NCBI GenBank assembly: GCA_963556195.1
Contig: OY744532.1
Location: 100,123,206 to 100,187,205 of the forward strand
Direction: 5' to 3'
From: Sepiola atlantica
Lineage: Eukaryota > Mollusca > Cephalopoda > Sepiida > Sepiolidae
DNA: 64,000 bases
Part shown: piece by piece, positions 39,135 to 49,955 of the stretch
Position numbering within the stretch: position 1 is the stretch's first letter
Layout of the letters: each line of letters starts with the position of its first letter
Made by a program: the position numbers and the translations under genes
The notes under the pieces: model-generated
The model's input: only the letters and a program-made list of their open reading frames with translations
Told to the model about the DNA's origin: nothing
Database searches by the model: none

Positions 39135-41866
39135 AAATATATATATATATATATACACCCATATATATATGTAATTGTCTGTTGTTTCTATTTATTTAAT
39201 TTTTATTTTTTATTTATATGTTTACTATTATTGTTATTTGTTTTTGTTTTTTGTTTTTTTTGTTTTTTTTTTTCCGTATATAAAACGTAGTTATTACTTA
39301 TAGTATATATGTTTGTCAACAGGCTGATTCCGGCATTAGATTTTAAATGTGTGTTGATAGCTAATTATTTGTTGTCGGTGCAGTATATTAAAATTTAGTT
39401 ATGTCTGGTTAAGTTTAATCCTTATTTATTGGTTTTAATTTATCTCTTAAATGCCTATTGTTTTAGTTATGGAAAGTTTGCTGGTTAAGGGGAGACAAAT
39501 CTCTTATTTTTGGTATTCTGTTATTCTGTTAATTGGCTTTGTATGTTGAATTTATTTAACTAAAGTAATGGTCAATTCTTAGTATAACGGATATGATTTG
39601 TGCAAATAGTGTTTATTATGGGGGGGGGGTTATTATCTGGGGATGGGTTCGGGGGGGGGGGTAGGTTATATGATGAAGGTAGAATTTAATTCATGTCTTT
39701 GATTCAAAAATGGGCTAAGTTTGGAAATGAGAATAGCTTCCATCAGTCTTAGGTCGCCTAGGTTCCTGGTCGAGGCTAAAATGGAAACTTTTATGTCTTG
39801 TTGTGTAGTATTGCATGAGGAAGTATGTTTGAAGAAGGAAGATATATTTGTATTCATGTGTTCTTTTATACGTTGGTGTAATTGTCTTGTAGTATATCCA
39901 ATATAGGAGTGGTTACAAATAGTGCATGATATATTGTATACACAGTTAGTGCGGTGGCATAGTCCAGTGGTAGGAATGGGACAATTGGCTAGTGAGCATG
40001 GTTCTTGGGTGCGTGTAGTGCGTTTTTTGGAAAGGTGTTGGCGTAAGGTGGTGCCGGTGTGGGTGAGTTGAATGTCTAGTTTTTCTTTATGTATTGCACT
40101 GCGGATGGCATTAGTGATTCTGTCGTTAAAGAAAGGTAGTTTTAGGAAGCATGTGTTGGAGAGTGTGTTGTGTCTGCGTGGTCTGGTCTTGCTGAGGTGG
40201 GTTATTGTGGAAGTGGGGTAGCCGTTGGTGATTAGGGTTTGATGGAAGTCTTTGGTGTGTTTAATTTTATTGGCAGTAGATGAGCATTTATTTTGTATGC
40301 GGGTAATTTCATTACGGGCATAGTCTAGTTTGGCTTTAAGGGGCAGGGCAGATTTAAAATGAACAAATAGGTTTTTACAGGCAGGTTTTCTGTAGAAGTT
40401 GGTCTGTATAGAACCGTCTTCTGTGATTTTGAGGTTGAAATCGAGGAGAGATAGTGAGCCGGAGTCGCTAGGGTGTTCAATAGTAAATTTTATATGGGGG
40501 TCGGTGTTGTTGAAAGTGTCGAAAATGCTGATAGCTTCCTCACGAGATGAGGTGAGGACAAGAATGTCATCTATGTATCTAGTGAAGAAGATATGTGAGT
40601 GGCAGGTGTTGAGGGCTTGTTGCTCGAGTCTGTCCATGTAGGATATGGCTAAGAGGCCAGACAGGCTAGAACCCATGGGAAGACCAGTAATCTGTTTAAA
40701 TATGTGGTGTTGGAAGGTAAAATATGTATTGTTAATGATAATGTCTAGGAGTTGGTGTATGTCTTCAGGTGTTAACCCGAAGAGTTCTAAGTTATCGGAG
40801 GAAGAGATGTGGTCGGAGATGAGGTCAATGGCTGGGTGTGCGGGTATTGATGTGTATAGGGAAACAACATCGAGGCTAAATGTGTATTTGTTAGAGCTTA
40901 GCTGTTGTTGTTGGAGTAGGTTTAGTCTGCTAATGACTTGGTCAGAGCTGCTGACATGTGCAGGGAAGGTAGGGAGTAGTGGTTTCAGGAGTCTAGAAAG
41001 TAGCCAGGAGATTTTATATAATGGTCCTTCGACGCTGGAGACGATGGGCCTAATTTGAGTGTGATTGCTGGTCTTATGGGTTTTGATAAGGTGGTAGAAG
41101 GTAGGGAGCTTGCTATTTTTAGTAGTGAAATTAATTTTGTATTTCTTAGGGAGGTTGCGTTTGGCGCAGATTTTAGACCAGGTATTGTTTATAGTATTTT
41201 GGATCTTAATGGCTGATATGTTAGGGGCAGGAGTGTATAATGTGTTATTGTCTAGGTGTTTTAGTGCAAGGGTGTTATAAGAGTCTTGCGAGACGACGCA
41301 GAATTCTTTGCCTTTATCGGAGGGTAGGTAGATTAAGTCTTTATCTTTTAGTGTTTTAAGTGTAAGGCGTTGGGATCTGGTGATGTTAGGGGTGATGTGG
41401 TGTTGTTCTTGTTGCAGTATGGTAAAGATTCTTTGTTTTAATCTGGTGAGTTTGTGGTCGAGTAGGTGGTTGCTGGGTGGAGGGTGTAGAGGATGGTCTA
41501 GTTGGTAAACCGGGAAGGATTCGTTAGGGTTGTTCGTGTTATTGGGGTGGTCAGGGGTATTGGAATTGAATGCCGAGAGCCATTTCAGGTGGTAGGCTGT
41601 TCTACAGAATTGGGTTTCTATATTGAATTTTGCATGGTCGTTCAGTTTTTGGGTAGTAATGAATTTGGGGCCAAGGCTGAGTAGATTTGTTTCATCTGTA
41701 GAAAGGGAGTTGGTGAGGTCAGTAACTAGGGGGTGGGTAGCTTGAGGAATGTTAAGGTCATGTGTGTGGTCGATATTTGTTCCACTAGGTGTTTGATGTT
41801 GAGGGTATTTTAATGAAAGCCAGGTGAATTTCCGTTGGAGTCTATTCTTCTCTAGGTTGAAGCATT
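39135..41866 (-). pseudogene. Inverted PLE copy, 5'-truncated RT/endonuclease ORF plus 3' UTR
   Basis: The minus strand carries the same ORF as 42261-44840 from about codon 127 (AATGCTTCAACC, near QCFNLEKNRL) to the stop at 39666, then the ~530-bp 3' UTR. The first in-frame Met after the truncation is at 40676, just before GSSLSGLLAISYMDRL. The frame upstream of it is also open, giving about 733 codons without a start. The YIDD box, the Cys cluster and the whole GIY-YIG domain are intact and the translation is identical to the main copy wherever I compared it. Only homopolymer lengths (poly-G near 39620-39661) differ noticeably. Lacking the N-terminus and a start, it is probably non-functional. 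Confidence 0.9.
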
Positions 41867-41890
41867 TTAAAAAAAAAAAGCATTTAAAAA
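41867..41890. other. Head-to-head PLE junction, A-rich
   Basis: The truncated inverted copy meets the main copy's pseudo-LTR at a doubled AAGCATTTTAAAAAAAAAAA, GCATTTAAAAAA sequence. The repeated GCATTTtaaaa unit suggests slippage or microhomology during target-primed synthesis. Confidence 0.6.
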
Positions 41891-42260
41891 AAAAAAATAA
41901 AAATAAATAAATAAAATGAATCTATTTAGTTTTCCTCTGAATACTTTACTCTGAACACTTCCGGTTTAACCCCCCAGCGCTCCTGGCATTTTCTCGGTAC
42001 CCGGGATTTTTCTTTTATTTATTTTTGACAAGGAGAGGAAGAAGAAAAAAAAAAAAAAATCTCTCGAAATATCAAATTGATTCTTGACAATCCGGACATT
42101 ACAAACTAACACCCTTGCTGTCTAGAAAAATAAACAAACCTTTCGATCTATATCCGACTTATTTCGGTTTTGTTCTGTTTTTGTTCTTCACAGCTTCCAG
42201 CAACCCGGATCTTCGCATTGCCTTAAACCTTTTTAAAAACTCTTATTATTACTCCCAGCA
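41891..42260 (+). mobile_element. PLE central pseudo-LTR / 5' UTR
   Basis: AATGAATCTATTTAGTTTTC through TTATTATTACTCCCAGCA before the ATG. Present three times: inverted at 38777-39134, here, and as 45388-45676 plus 47637-47745. No intact hammerhead core (CTGANGA with GAAA) is visible, although such ribozymes are reported from the pseudo-LTRs of other PLEs. An in-frame TAA lies about 25 bp upstream of the ATG. Confidence 0.8.
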
Positions 42261-44840
42261 ATGCTTACAGCAAACTACCAATTTCTATTAACCCTACGTC
42301 TAGGCCAGACACAGTTTGCACTAATTAAAAGACTATTCCGACTCTCCGAGAAGCGTGCCAGACTCAGCTGCCAGATCACTTTCCTTAAGAGATGCCTTAA
42401 ACATAATGTCATACCCAACACCATACGGAATATCCACTTACCTGCTTGCCTCCAACTCCCCAGACTCTATCCAACCCGTAAGTTCCTATACACCTACTGT
42501 ATCAGGAACATCATAAAATTCCTACATTGCGAGCTACACAAAATCATCCGCAACATCACAGAGATGAAATCGTCTGACCCCGAATCAACTGACCAATCAG
42601 CACAGACCATATCCACATCTGTCGACCACGCCTATCTCCAATGCTTCAACCTAGAGAAGAATAGACTCCAACGGAAATTCATCTGGCTTTCATTAAAATA
42701 CCCTCAACATCAAACACCTAGTGGAACAAATATCGACCACACACATGACCTTAACATTCCTCAAGCTACCCACCCCCTAGTTACTGACCTCACCAACTCC
42801 CTTTCTACAGATGAAACAAATCTACTCAGCCTTGGCCCCAAATTCATTACTACCCAAAAACTGAACGACCATGCAAAATTCAATATAGAAACCCAATTCT
42901 GTAGAACAGCCTACCACCTGAAATGGCTCTCGGCATTCAATTCCAATACCCCTGACCACCCCAATAACACGAACAACCCTAACGAATCCTTCCCGGTTTA
43001 CCAACTAGACCATCCTCTACACCCTCCACCCAGCAACCACCTACTCGACCACAAACTCACCAGATTAAAACAAAGAATCTTTACCATACTGCAACAAGAA
43101 CAACACCACATCACCCCTAACATCACCAGATCCCAACGCCTTACACTTAAAACACTAAAAGATAAAGACTTAATCTACCTACCCTCCGATAAAGGCAAAG
43201 AATTCTGCGTCGTCTCGCAAGACTCTTATAACACCCTTGCACTAAAACACCTAGACAATAACACATTATACACTCCTGCCCCTAACATATCAGCCATTAA
43301 GATCCAAAATACTATAAACAATACCTGGTCTAAAATCTGCGCCAAACGCAACCTCCCTAAGAAATACAAAATTAATTTCACTACTAAAAATAGCAAGCTC
43401 CCTACCTTCTACCACCTTATCAAAACCCATAAGACCAGCAATCACACTCAAATTAGGCCCATCGTCTCCAGCGTCGAAGGACCATTATATAAAATCTCCT
43501 GGCTACTTTCTAGACTCCTGAAACCACTACTCCCTACCTTCCCTGCACATGTCAGCAGCTCTGACCAAGTCATTAGCAGACTAAACCTACTCCAACAACA
43601 ACAGCTAAGCTCTAACAAATACACATTTAGCCTCGATGTTGTTTCCCTATACACATCAATACCCGCACACCCAGCCATTGACCTCATCTCCGACCACATC
43701 TCTTCCTCCGATAACTTAGAACTCTTCGGGTTAACACCTGAAGACATACACCAACTCCTAGACATTATCATTAACAATACATATTTTACCTTCCAACACC
43801 ACATATTTAAACAGATTACTGGTCTTCCCATGGGTTCTAGCCTGTCTGGCCTCTTAGCCATATCCTACATGGACAGACTCGAGCAACAAGCCCTCAACAC
43901 CTGCCACTCACATATCTTCTTCACTAGATACATAGATGACATTCTTGTCCTCACCTCATCTCGTGAGGAAGCTATCAGCATTTTCGACACTTTCAACAAC
44001 ACCGACCCCCATATAAAATTTACTATTGAACACCCTAGCGACTCCGGCTCACTATCTCTCCTCGATTTCAACCTCAAAATCACAGAAGACGGTTCTATAC
44101 AGACCAACTTCTACAGAAAACCTGCCTGTAAAAACCTATTTGTTCATTTTAAATCTGCCCTGCCCCTTAAAGCCAAACTAGACTATGCCCGTAATGAAAT
44201 TACCCGCATACAAAATAAATGCTCATCTACTGCCAATAAAATTAAACACACCAAAGACTTCCATCAAACCCTAATCACCAATGGCTACCCCACTTCCACA
44301 ATAACCCACCTCAGCAAGACCAGACCACGCAGACACAACACACTCTCCAACACATGCTTCCTAAAACTACCTTTCTTTAACGACAGAATCACTAATGCCA
44401 TCCGCAGTGCAATACATAAAGAAAAACTAGACATTCAACTCACCCACACCGGCACCACCTTACGCCAACACCTTTCCAAAAAACGCACTACACGCACCCA
44501 AGAACCATGCTCACTAGCCAATTGTCCCATTCCTACCACTGGACTATGCCACCGCACTAACTGTGTATACAATATATCATGCACTATTTGTAACCACTCC
44601 TATATTGGATATACTACAAGACAATTACACCAACGTATAAAAGAACACATGAATACAAATATATCTTCCTTCTTCAAACATACTTCCTCATGCAATACTA
44701 CACAACAAGACATAAAAGTTTCCATTTTAGCCTCGACCAGGAACCTAGGCGACCTAAGACTGATGGAAGCTATTCTCATTTCCAAACTTAGCCCATTTTT
44801 GAATCAAAGACATGAATTAAATTCTACCTTCATCATATAA
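42261..44840 (+). CDS. Penelope-like element protein: reverse transcriptase with C-terminal GIY-YIG endonuclease
   Basis: 859 codons, intact. It would make cDNA of the element RNA and nick DNA to prime it (target-primed reverse transcription in the nucleus). Layout: a basic N-terminal region (LSEKRARLSCQITFLKRCLK) with the leucine/cysteine pattern typical of PLEs; SDKGK at 309-313; RT motif FSLDVVSLYTSIP with catalytic Asp459; ITGLPMGSSLSGLLA (motif B); YIDD with Asp559/Asp560 (motif C); LLDFNLKI (motif D). A cysteine cluster C750-C755-C763-C768 and C774-x2-C777 precedes and overlaps the GIY-YIG domain: CVY 768-770, YIG 781-783, Arg787/Arg792, EH 795-796 and the likely catalytic Glu836. Start: first ATG after an in-frame TAA. 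Length is normal for PLEs. A C-terminal endonuclease with the Cys motif fits canonical Penelope/Neptune-type PLEs; the exact clade needs a tree. Codon and base use (C-rich, AT third positions) differs from the surrounding AT repeats. Confidence 0.95.
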   Translation: MLTANYQFLLTLRLGQTQFALIKRLFRLSEKRARLSCQITFLKRCLKHNVIPNTIRNIHLPACLQLPRLYPTRKFLYTYCIRNIIKFLHCELHKIIRNITEMKSSDPESTDQSAQTISTSVDHAYLQCFNLEKNRLQRKFIWLSLKYPQHQTPSGTNIDHTHDLNIPQATHPLVTDLTNSLSTDETNLLSLGPKFITTQKLNDHAKFNIETQFCRTAYHLKWLSAFNSNTPDHPNNTNNPNESFPVYQLDHPLHPPPSNHLLDHKLTRLKQRIFTILQQEQHHITPNITRSQRLTLKTLKDKDLIYLPSDKGKEFCVVSQDSYNTLALKHLDNNTLYTPAPNISAIKIQNTINNTWSKICAKRNLPKKYKINFTTKNSKLPTFYHLIKTHKTSNHTQIRPIVSSVEGPLYKISWLLSRLLKPLLPTFPAHVSSSDQVISRLNLLQQQQLSSNKYTFSLDVVSLYTSIPAHPAIDLISDHISSSDNLELFGLTPEDIHQLLDIIINNTYFTFQHHIFKQITGLPMGSSLSGLLAISYMDRLEQQALNTCHSHIFFTRYIDDILVLTSSREEAISIFDTFNNTDPHIKFTIEHPSDSGSLSLLDFNLKITEDGSIQTNFYRKPACKNLFVHFKSALPLKAKLDYARNEITRIQNKCSSTANKIKHTKDFHQTLITNGYPTSTITHLSKTRPRRHNTLSNTCFLKLPFFNDRITNAIRSAIHKEKLDIQLTHTGTTLRQHLSKKRTTRTQEPCSLANCPIPTTGLCHRTNCVYNISCTICNHSYIGYTTRQLHQRIKEHMNTNISSFFKHTSSCNTTQQDIKVSILASTRNLGDLRLMEAILISKLSPFLNQRHELNSTFII

Positions 44841-45387
44841 CCTACCCCCCCCCCCCCCCGAACCCATCCCCAGATAATAACCCCCCCCCCCCATAATAAA
44901 CACTATTTGCACAAATCATATCCGTTATACTAAGAATTGACCATTACTTTAGTTAAATAAATTCAACATACAAAGCCAATTAACAGAATAACAGAATACC
45001 AAAAATAAGAGATTTGTCTCCCCTTAACCAGCAAACTTTCCATAACTAAAACAATAGGCATTTAAGAGATAAATTAAAACCAATAAATAAGGATTAAACT
45101 TAACCAGACATAACTAAATTTTAATATACTGCACCGACAACAAATAATTAGCTATCAACACACATTTAAAATCTAATGCCGGAATCAGCCTGTTGACAAA
45201 CATATATACTATAAGTAATAACTACGTTTTATATACGGAAAAAAAAAACAAAAAAAAAAACAAAAAAACAAAAAAACAAAAACAAATAACAATAATAGTA
45301 AACATATAAATAAAAATAAAAATTAAATAAATAGAAACAACAGACAATTACATATATATATGGGTGTATATATATATATATATATTT
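44841..45387 (+). other. PLE 3' UTR
   Basis: C-rich runs (44846-44860, 44881-44892), then AT-rich sequence with A-runs at about 45239-45290, ending in a TA/GGGTGTATA stretch before the next pseudo-LTR. It is the same as the minus-strand 39135-39665 apart from homopolymer length. Confidence 0.8.
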
Positions 45388-45676
45388 AAAAAAAAAATAA
45401 ATAAATAAAATGAATCTATTTAGTTTTCCTCTGAATACTTTACTCTGAACACTTCCGGTTTAACCCCCCAGCGCTCCTGGCATTTTCTCGGTACCCGGGA
45501 TTTTTCTTTTATTTATTTTTGACAAGGAGAGGAAGAAGAAAAAAAAAAAAAAATCTCTCGAAATATCAAATTGATTCTTGACAATCCGGACATTACAAAC
45601 TAACACCCTTGCTGTCTAGAAAAATAAACAAACCTTTCGATCTATATCCGACTTATTTCGGTTTTGTTCTGTTTTT
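45388..45676 (+). mobile_element. PLE right pseudo-LTR, left piece
   Basis: A direct repeat of 41891-42165, essentially identical. It ends at CTGTTTTT, the left copy of the target duplication of the inserted element. Confidence 0.85.
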
Positions 45677-47628
45677 TAGGTACGTGCAAACATGGCGGCT
45701 TCTTGTACGGACTATGCTTATTAAAAAGCGCTTATCATTAATTATTTAATTAGTTTCCGTGTAAACTTTGATTGTGTTTGAAAGATAAAAGCCTAAACTT
45801 AATCTCTAAACGAAAAAAACTGCATATTTACGTGTGAAAAATAAACTATAATGAAATATGTAATTACGACGGTCAAAAACCCCAAAAATTCAATGAATTT
45901 TGAACTTTGAAAAAATTAATTGTAAAAATCCCTTAAAAGATAAATATAAGTTTTTGGGAACTATTTCAAAGATAATTATTAAATTAAAGTCATAAGACAC
46001 TGAATTAAAAAAAAAAAAAAATCCCACGTTTGACTAAAAATTAGCAAAATTAGCCCTTCAAATGTGATAAATGAGTAAAATCCACCATAAGTTCATCGGA
46101 AAAGGACGTTGTTTACAAAATGACATTGTCAAGCAAAATATATGGAAGACAAAAAATGTCATAATTTATCAATTTTAACTTTATATATAAAAATGTAATA
46201 ATAGTTTATAGAAGTTGAAAAATTATTATCCATTAATTTCTTTATTCTTTTTAAGGTTATAAACAAATTTAAGTACCCTTATTTTGTTATAATAAACAAG
46301 GAAATGCTTATTTAATTATTTGTGAGTGTACGCAATTATTTTTAACTGAAAAGGTTCAGTTTTTAATTTCGTAATACTCTGAAATTATTATTGATGAAGT
46401 CTGTTTACCAATGTTTTTCCTTAGAATTTGAAATAAAACTATTTCTTAATGTTAAAAAATTTATTTACGTTACGAACTGCGTCAATTTTATCATTTTTTT
46501 ACATGATTTAAAACTTTAGTTACTCGATTTATTCTTAACGTGTCGTAACGATAAATTACATTGATTCTTTTAAAAATAAAGTGGTTTTTATTTTTTATTT
46601 TAAGTGTGAAAAAGTAAATTAAAGTCAATGACTACACTGACAATTTATTCATTGAAAAAAAGTTAAAACAGTTATTTATTGATAAACAGAATTCAATTTT
46701 GAAAGAAAATGTCATGTTTGAATTCTCTTTATTTATTAATAAATAATTGTTTTTAACTGAAATATTTATTAATGAAAAAAAAGACAAAACAAATACAAAT
46801 CTTTCCAAATAATTGACGATAAATTGTGAAATGAACGAAATTGTTGAATCTCTAAAAAAAAAAAAAAAATTGCGCTGTAAAAGTGAGTGATTGCTAATCC
46901 CACCTGGTTATTACAGAACGGGCCTACCATACTAATGAAAGTTCATCGTTAGTAGAAATTATTCAATTTTTAAAATTCTTTTTTTCGTAAGGTTCCTGGA
47001 TCTCAAATTTGTCAATGTTTGGTTTATTTTTAAGATTATAAAAAAAATTTCTTGCGCTGATGATGTCACGTTCCTCTATGAAAGAGAAATATAATTATGT
47101 CGCATTTTTTATTTTTCCAAAAACTCTAATCATTAAAATCACATGAAATATTTTTTGCAATTATATTATTTTTTGGGTGAAAATATTGATTAAACAATGC
47201 TTTATTCAATAATAATATCGCTAATTCAAAAAATTAATTTTTCTTCGAGTTATAGTGATTTTATAACCACGGTATTTACTGGCCTTTTTCGTAATATATA
47301 CGAAATATTTTGAAAAAAAAATTTAATTGTTAACATCTACGATCCTTTATTTACATAAGTAACAGTTAAAAAATCATGCATTTTTTTTTATTAATATATA
47401 AAAATATAACTTTAGTAAAGGTGTATTTTCTTTTTAAAAAATAATACATTTTCACTAAGATTTAAAAAAAAATAATGGTTTCATTATATTCCGTGATTGT
47501 TGATTAATAAATATTGAAAATTTCAGTAAAATTGGTTGATTTCCTGATTTTTAGTGTATTTTTAAGTAAAGGGGGGGTCAAAAAAAAATTTCATTTTGGG
47601 AATCGGCCATGGATTTTGCACGTACCTA
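45677..47628. mobile_element. Non-autonomous hAT-type element in the PLE, 1952 bp
   Basis: Terminal inverted repeats TAGGTACGTGCAAA at the left and TTTGCACGTACCTA at the right. CTGTTTTT flanks both sides (45669-45676 and 47629-47636) and occurs once at the matching uninterrupted places (42165 region, and inverted near 38845). An 8-bp duplication fits hAT. No frame of useful length is present, so a transposase from elsewhere must have moved it. The interior is extremely AT-rich and unlike the PLE. Confidence 0.88.
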
Positions 47629-47636
47629 CTGTTTTT

Positions 47637-47745
47637 GTTCTTCACAGCTTCCAGCAACCCGGATCTTCGCATTGCCTTAAACCTTTTTAAAAACTCTTAT
47701 TATTACTCCCAGCAATGCTTACAGCAAACTACCAATTTCTATTAT
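47637..47745 (+). mobile_element. PLE right pseudo-LTR, right piece
   Basis: Resumes with GTTCTTCACAGCTTCCAGCA and runs 30 bp into a second copy of the ORF start (ATGCTTACAGCAAACTACCA, ATTTCTATTA), where it stops at a (TA)n array. So a second unit in tandem was truncated here. Confidence 0.85.
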
Positions 47746-47768
47746 ATATATATATATATATATATATA
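47746..47768. repeat. (TA)n at right PLE junction
   Basis: TA array following the truncated tandem unit. Confidence 0.85.
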
Positions 47769-48040
47769 AGACGGGAAAACTTAATTAAATGTTATTCATT
47801 TTAGATACGCTTTTATTTTTAATGGCGCATTATTGTAGATTGCATTTTATGTTTATCTTACCTCCGAACGTCGACTATTATTGGGTAATTTTCTAACGTT
47901 TTACGTTCGTTTACAAATAAAGCATTCGTTAAATCAATTTATTTTTGGTGGTAGCTATTTTAAAGTATTTGGGAAAAGATAAAGTCGGCTGTTTTTTGTT
48001 GTTTTCGTTGGTTGTATGTAGTTATTCTTAAGTAGAGAGA
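47769..48040. other. No feature recognised
   Basis: AT-rich spacer. Confidence 0.4.
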
Positions 48041-48815
48041 GGTGGGACGAGGGAAAGGGGGAGTAATTAAGAAAATGGGAAAGCGGGAATAAAGAGAAAG
48101 AAAAAGAAGAGAAGGTGGGAGGGATTAGAAAAGAGAGATAGAAGTGACGAGATCTACAAAGAAGGAGATGAATAAAGATAAATAGAGTTTGGAGATGGAA
48201 AGAGAGAGAGAGAGAGAGGGAGAGAGAGAGAGAGAGAGGTAATAAAAGAAAGAAAATCAAAGGGAAGATAGAAAATAAAGAGAAAAGAGTGGAAAAGGGA
48301 GAGTAATAAGAAGTAGAGGAAGAAAGAGAGAAATAGAGAGCGAGAGAAATAAAAAGAGTAAAATAGAGAGGGGGTAAAAAGAAAGAATATAATAGAGAGA
48401 GAGAGGAGGAGTAAAAAAAGAGTAAAATAGAGAGAAGTAAAAAGTAAGATTGAAATAGAAGGGAGGGAGAGAGGGGGAAGTAAAAAGAAAGATTAAAATA
48501 GAGGGAGAGAGAGAGGGGGAAGTAAAAAGAAAGATTGAAATAGAGGGAGAGAGGGAGGAAGTAAATAGGAAGAGTGAGAGGGGGGAAGTAAATAAAAAGA
48601 GTGAGAGAAGTATAAAGAAAGATAAAAATATATAGAGAGGGAAGTAAAAAGAAAGAATAAGAGAGAGAGAGAGAGGGAAGTAAAAAGAAAGAATAAGAGA
48701 GAGAGAGAGAGGGGGGTAAAAAGAAAGATTAAAAGAGAGAGAGGGGGGGGGTAAAAAGAAAGATTGAAAGATATACATATTTAGAGAGAGAGAGAGAGAG
48801 AGAGAGAGAACGTAC
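48041..48815. repeat. GA-rich polypurine tract, ~775 bp
   Basis: Almost only A and G on the plus strand, with (GA)n runs and repeated GAAGTAAAAAGAAAGA-type units. On the minus strand it gives false Ser/Leu/Phe-rich ORFs. Confidence 0.9.
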
Positions 48816-49244
48816 AAAAGAGTGACTGTAGAAAGGGTGGAGGGATGAGCTCCTGATTGCCATCTGCGCACGAATGTAAGTTGTTTCGCATCGTCTTCTC
48901 GTGTGCGAATCACGCAGATGTGTACGCACATATCTTCGCCGTTGTTTCGTTTCCATCTCTTTTCTGCCTCTTGAGATAAAATGGAATGGTAACACGGGAT
49001 GGATAGAAGGAGGGAGGAGTGTGACGGTGGGGAAAAGATGTCTGAGGGTCTCCCCTCCACCCCATCCACCTCTGACGGATGCTCACAATGTGTAGTGTCG
49101 AGTGTGTTTCTAACGGTTTTGCATACCCTCTGCCTCCCAATGATCATGCCCATCTCTACCTGACTCCGCGGCTGCACGTGTACAGAATCATTTATACAAT
49201 AACGTTTTATAAGTTTTTAGTGCTTATATCAGAGATGAACAACT
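48816..49244. other. Unique-looking segment between purine and pyrimidine tracts
   Basis: About 430 bp of balanced composition (for example CATCTGCGCACGAATGTAAG and CACGCAGATGTGTACGCACA). No gene recognised. Open frames on both strands run out into the flanking tracts. Confidence 0.4.
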
Positions 49245-49363
49245 TCATTGTCCTCCTCCTCCTCCTCTCTCTCCCTCTTTCTCGCTCTTTAGCTCTCTCC
49301 CCCTCTCTCTCCCTATTCATCTCTCTTGCTCTTTCTATCAATCTCTCTCCCTCTGTTCGTCTG

Positions 49364-49426
<63 letters not shown>

Positions 49427-49432
49427 GCTTCT
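49245..49432. repeat. CT-rich polypyrimidine tract
   Basis: (CT)n and CTCTCCCT-type units for about 190 bp, with a perfect (CT)n run at 49367-49422. Confidence 0.95.
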
Positions 49433-49735
49433 CTTGATTAAATAAAATAATTACCCTTTTACTTGGCACCATTCCATGCCGGAACACATTATCAAATACT
49501 AAAGAAACCATTCACTTTCTAGGATGCACATCTTTTTATTTTCATAATTAAACTTTCATCTTTCATAATCTCAGATTAAAAAAAAAAAAGAAGAAAAAAT
49601 TTTTGCCAACAAAATAGTGATAGGTCATGACCAAATTAGGGTCACGTGATATGCCACGGCCTAATTAGCGATTAATTGTATTTTGAAACCATTTTCGAAG
49701 TATTCAATCCGAATTCATTTGGAAGCAGATTTTTC
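49433..49735. other. No feature recognised
   Basis: Mixed spacer. An A-run sits at 49578. Confidence 0.4.
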
Positions 49736-49741
49736 CATATT

Positions 49742-49828
49742 ATTTGGATTATTCAGACTCCTGTTCTTCTCTTGGATGTTATTCTCACAACGTTTTGGCC
49801 GATGTAACTTCCGATCTTCTTTAGGTCC
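49742..49828 (-). repeat. GAAACG-type block (relative of 31774 and 38190)
   Basis: The minus strand reads GAAGTTACATCGGCCAAAAC, GTTGTGAGAATAAC, CAGGAGTCTGAATAATCC. Same order as the two other copies, with GAAACG changed to AAAACG. Confidence 0.5.
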
Positions 49829-49854
49829 ATCTTTATGTTGAACAGAAACCTTAA

Positions 49855-49955
49855 GGACCTGTGGTGCAACGGATATAATTGCTAAGTTATGATCAGTTCG
49901 AAGTGACAGTCTTCTGGAGGGCGAAGGTTCAATCCTCAGTAGAATTCTCAGTGTA
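49855..49955 (+). mobile_element. tRNA-derived SINE head
   Basis: ACCTGTGGTGCAACGGATA (A-box-like) and GCGAAGGTTCAATCCTCAGT (B-box) with tRNA-like spacing, followed by a T/A-rich end. Resembles the head at 38010 in the B-box region. Confidence 0.6.

Noticed and set aside
39721..41684. Plus-strand ORFs of 60-137 codons, and their minus-strand twins at 42822-44785
   Set aside because: Antisense shadows of the PLE ORF; they appear identically in both copies because the copies are identical.
41891..42260. Hammerhead ribozyme in the pseudo-LTR of the intact PLE
   Set aside because: Expected from other PLEs, but I found no CTGANGA box paired with a GAAA box on either strand.
47955..49177. Ser/Leu/Phe-rich minus ORFs, up to 306 codons
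   Set aside because: Made by the GA polypurine tract read on the minus strand.
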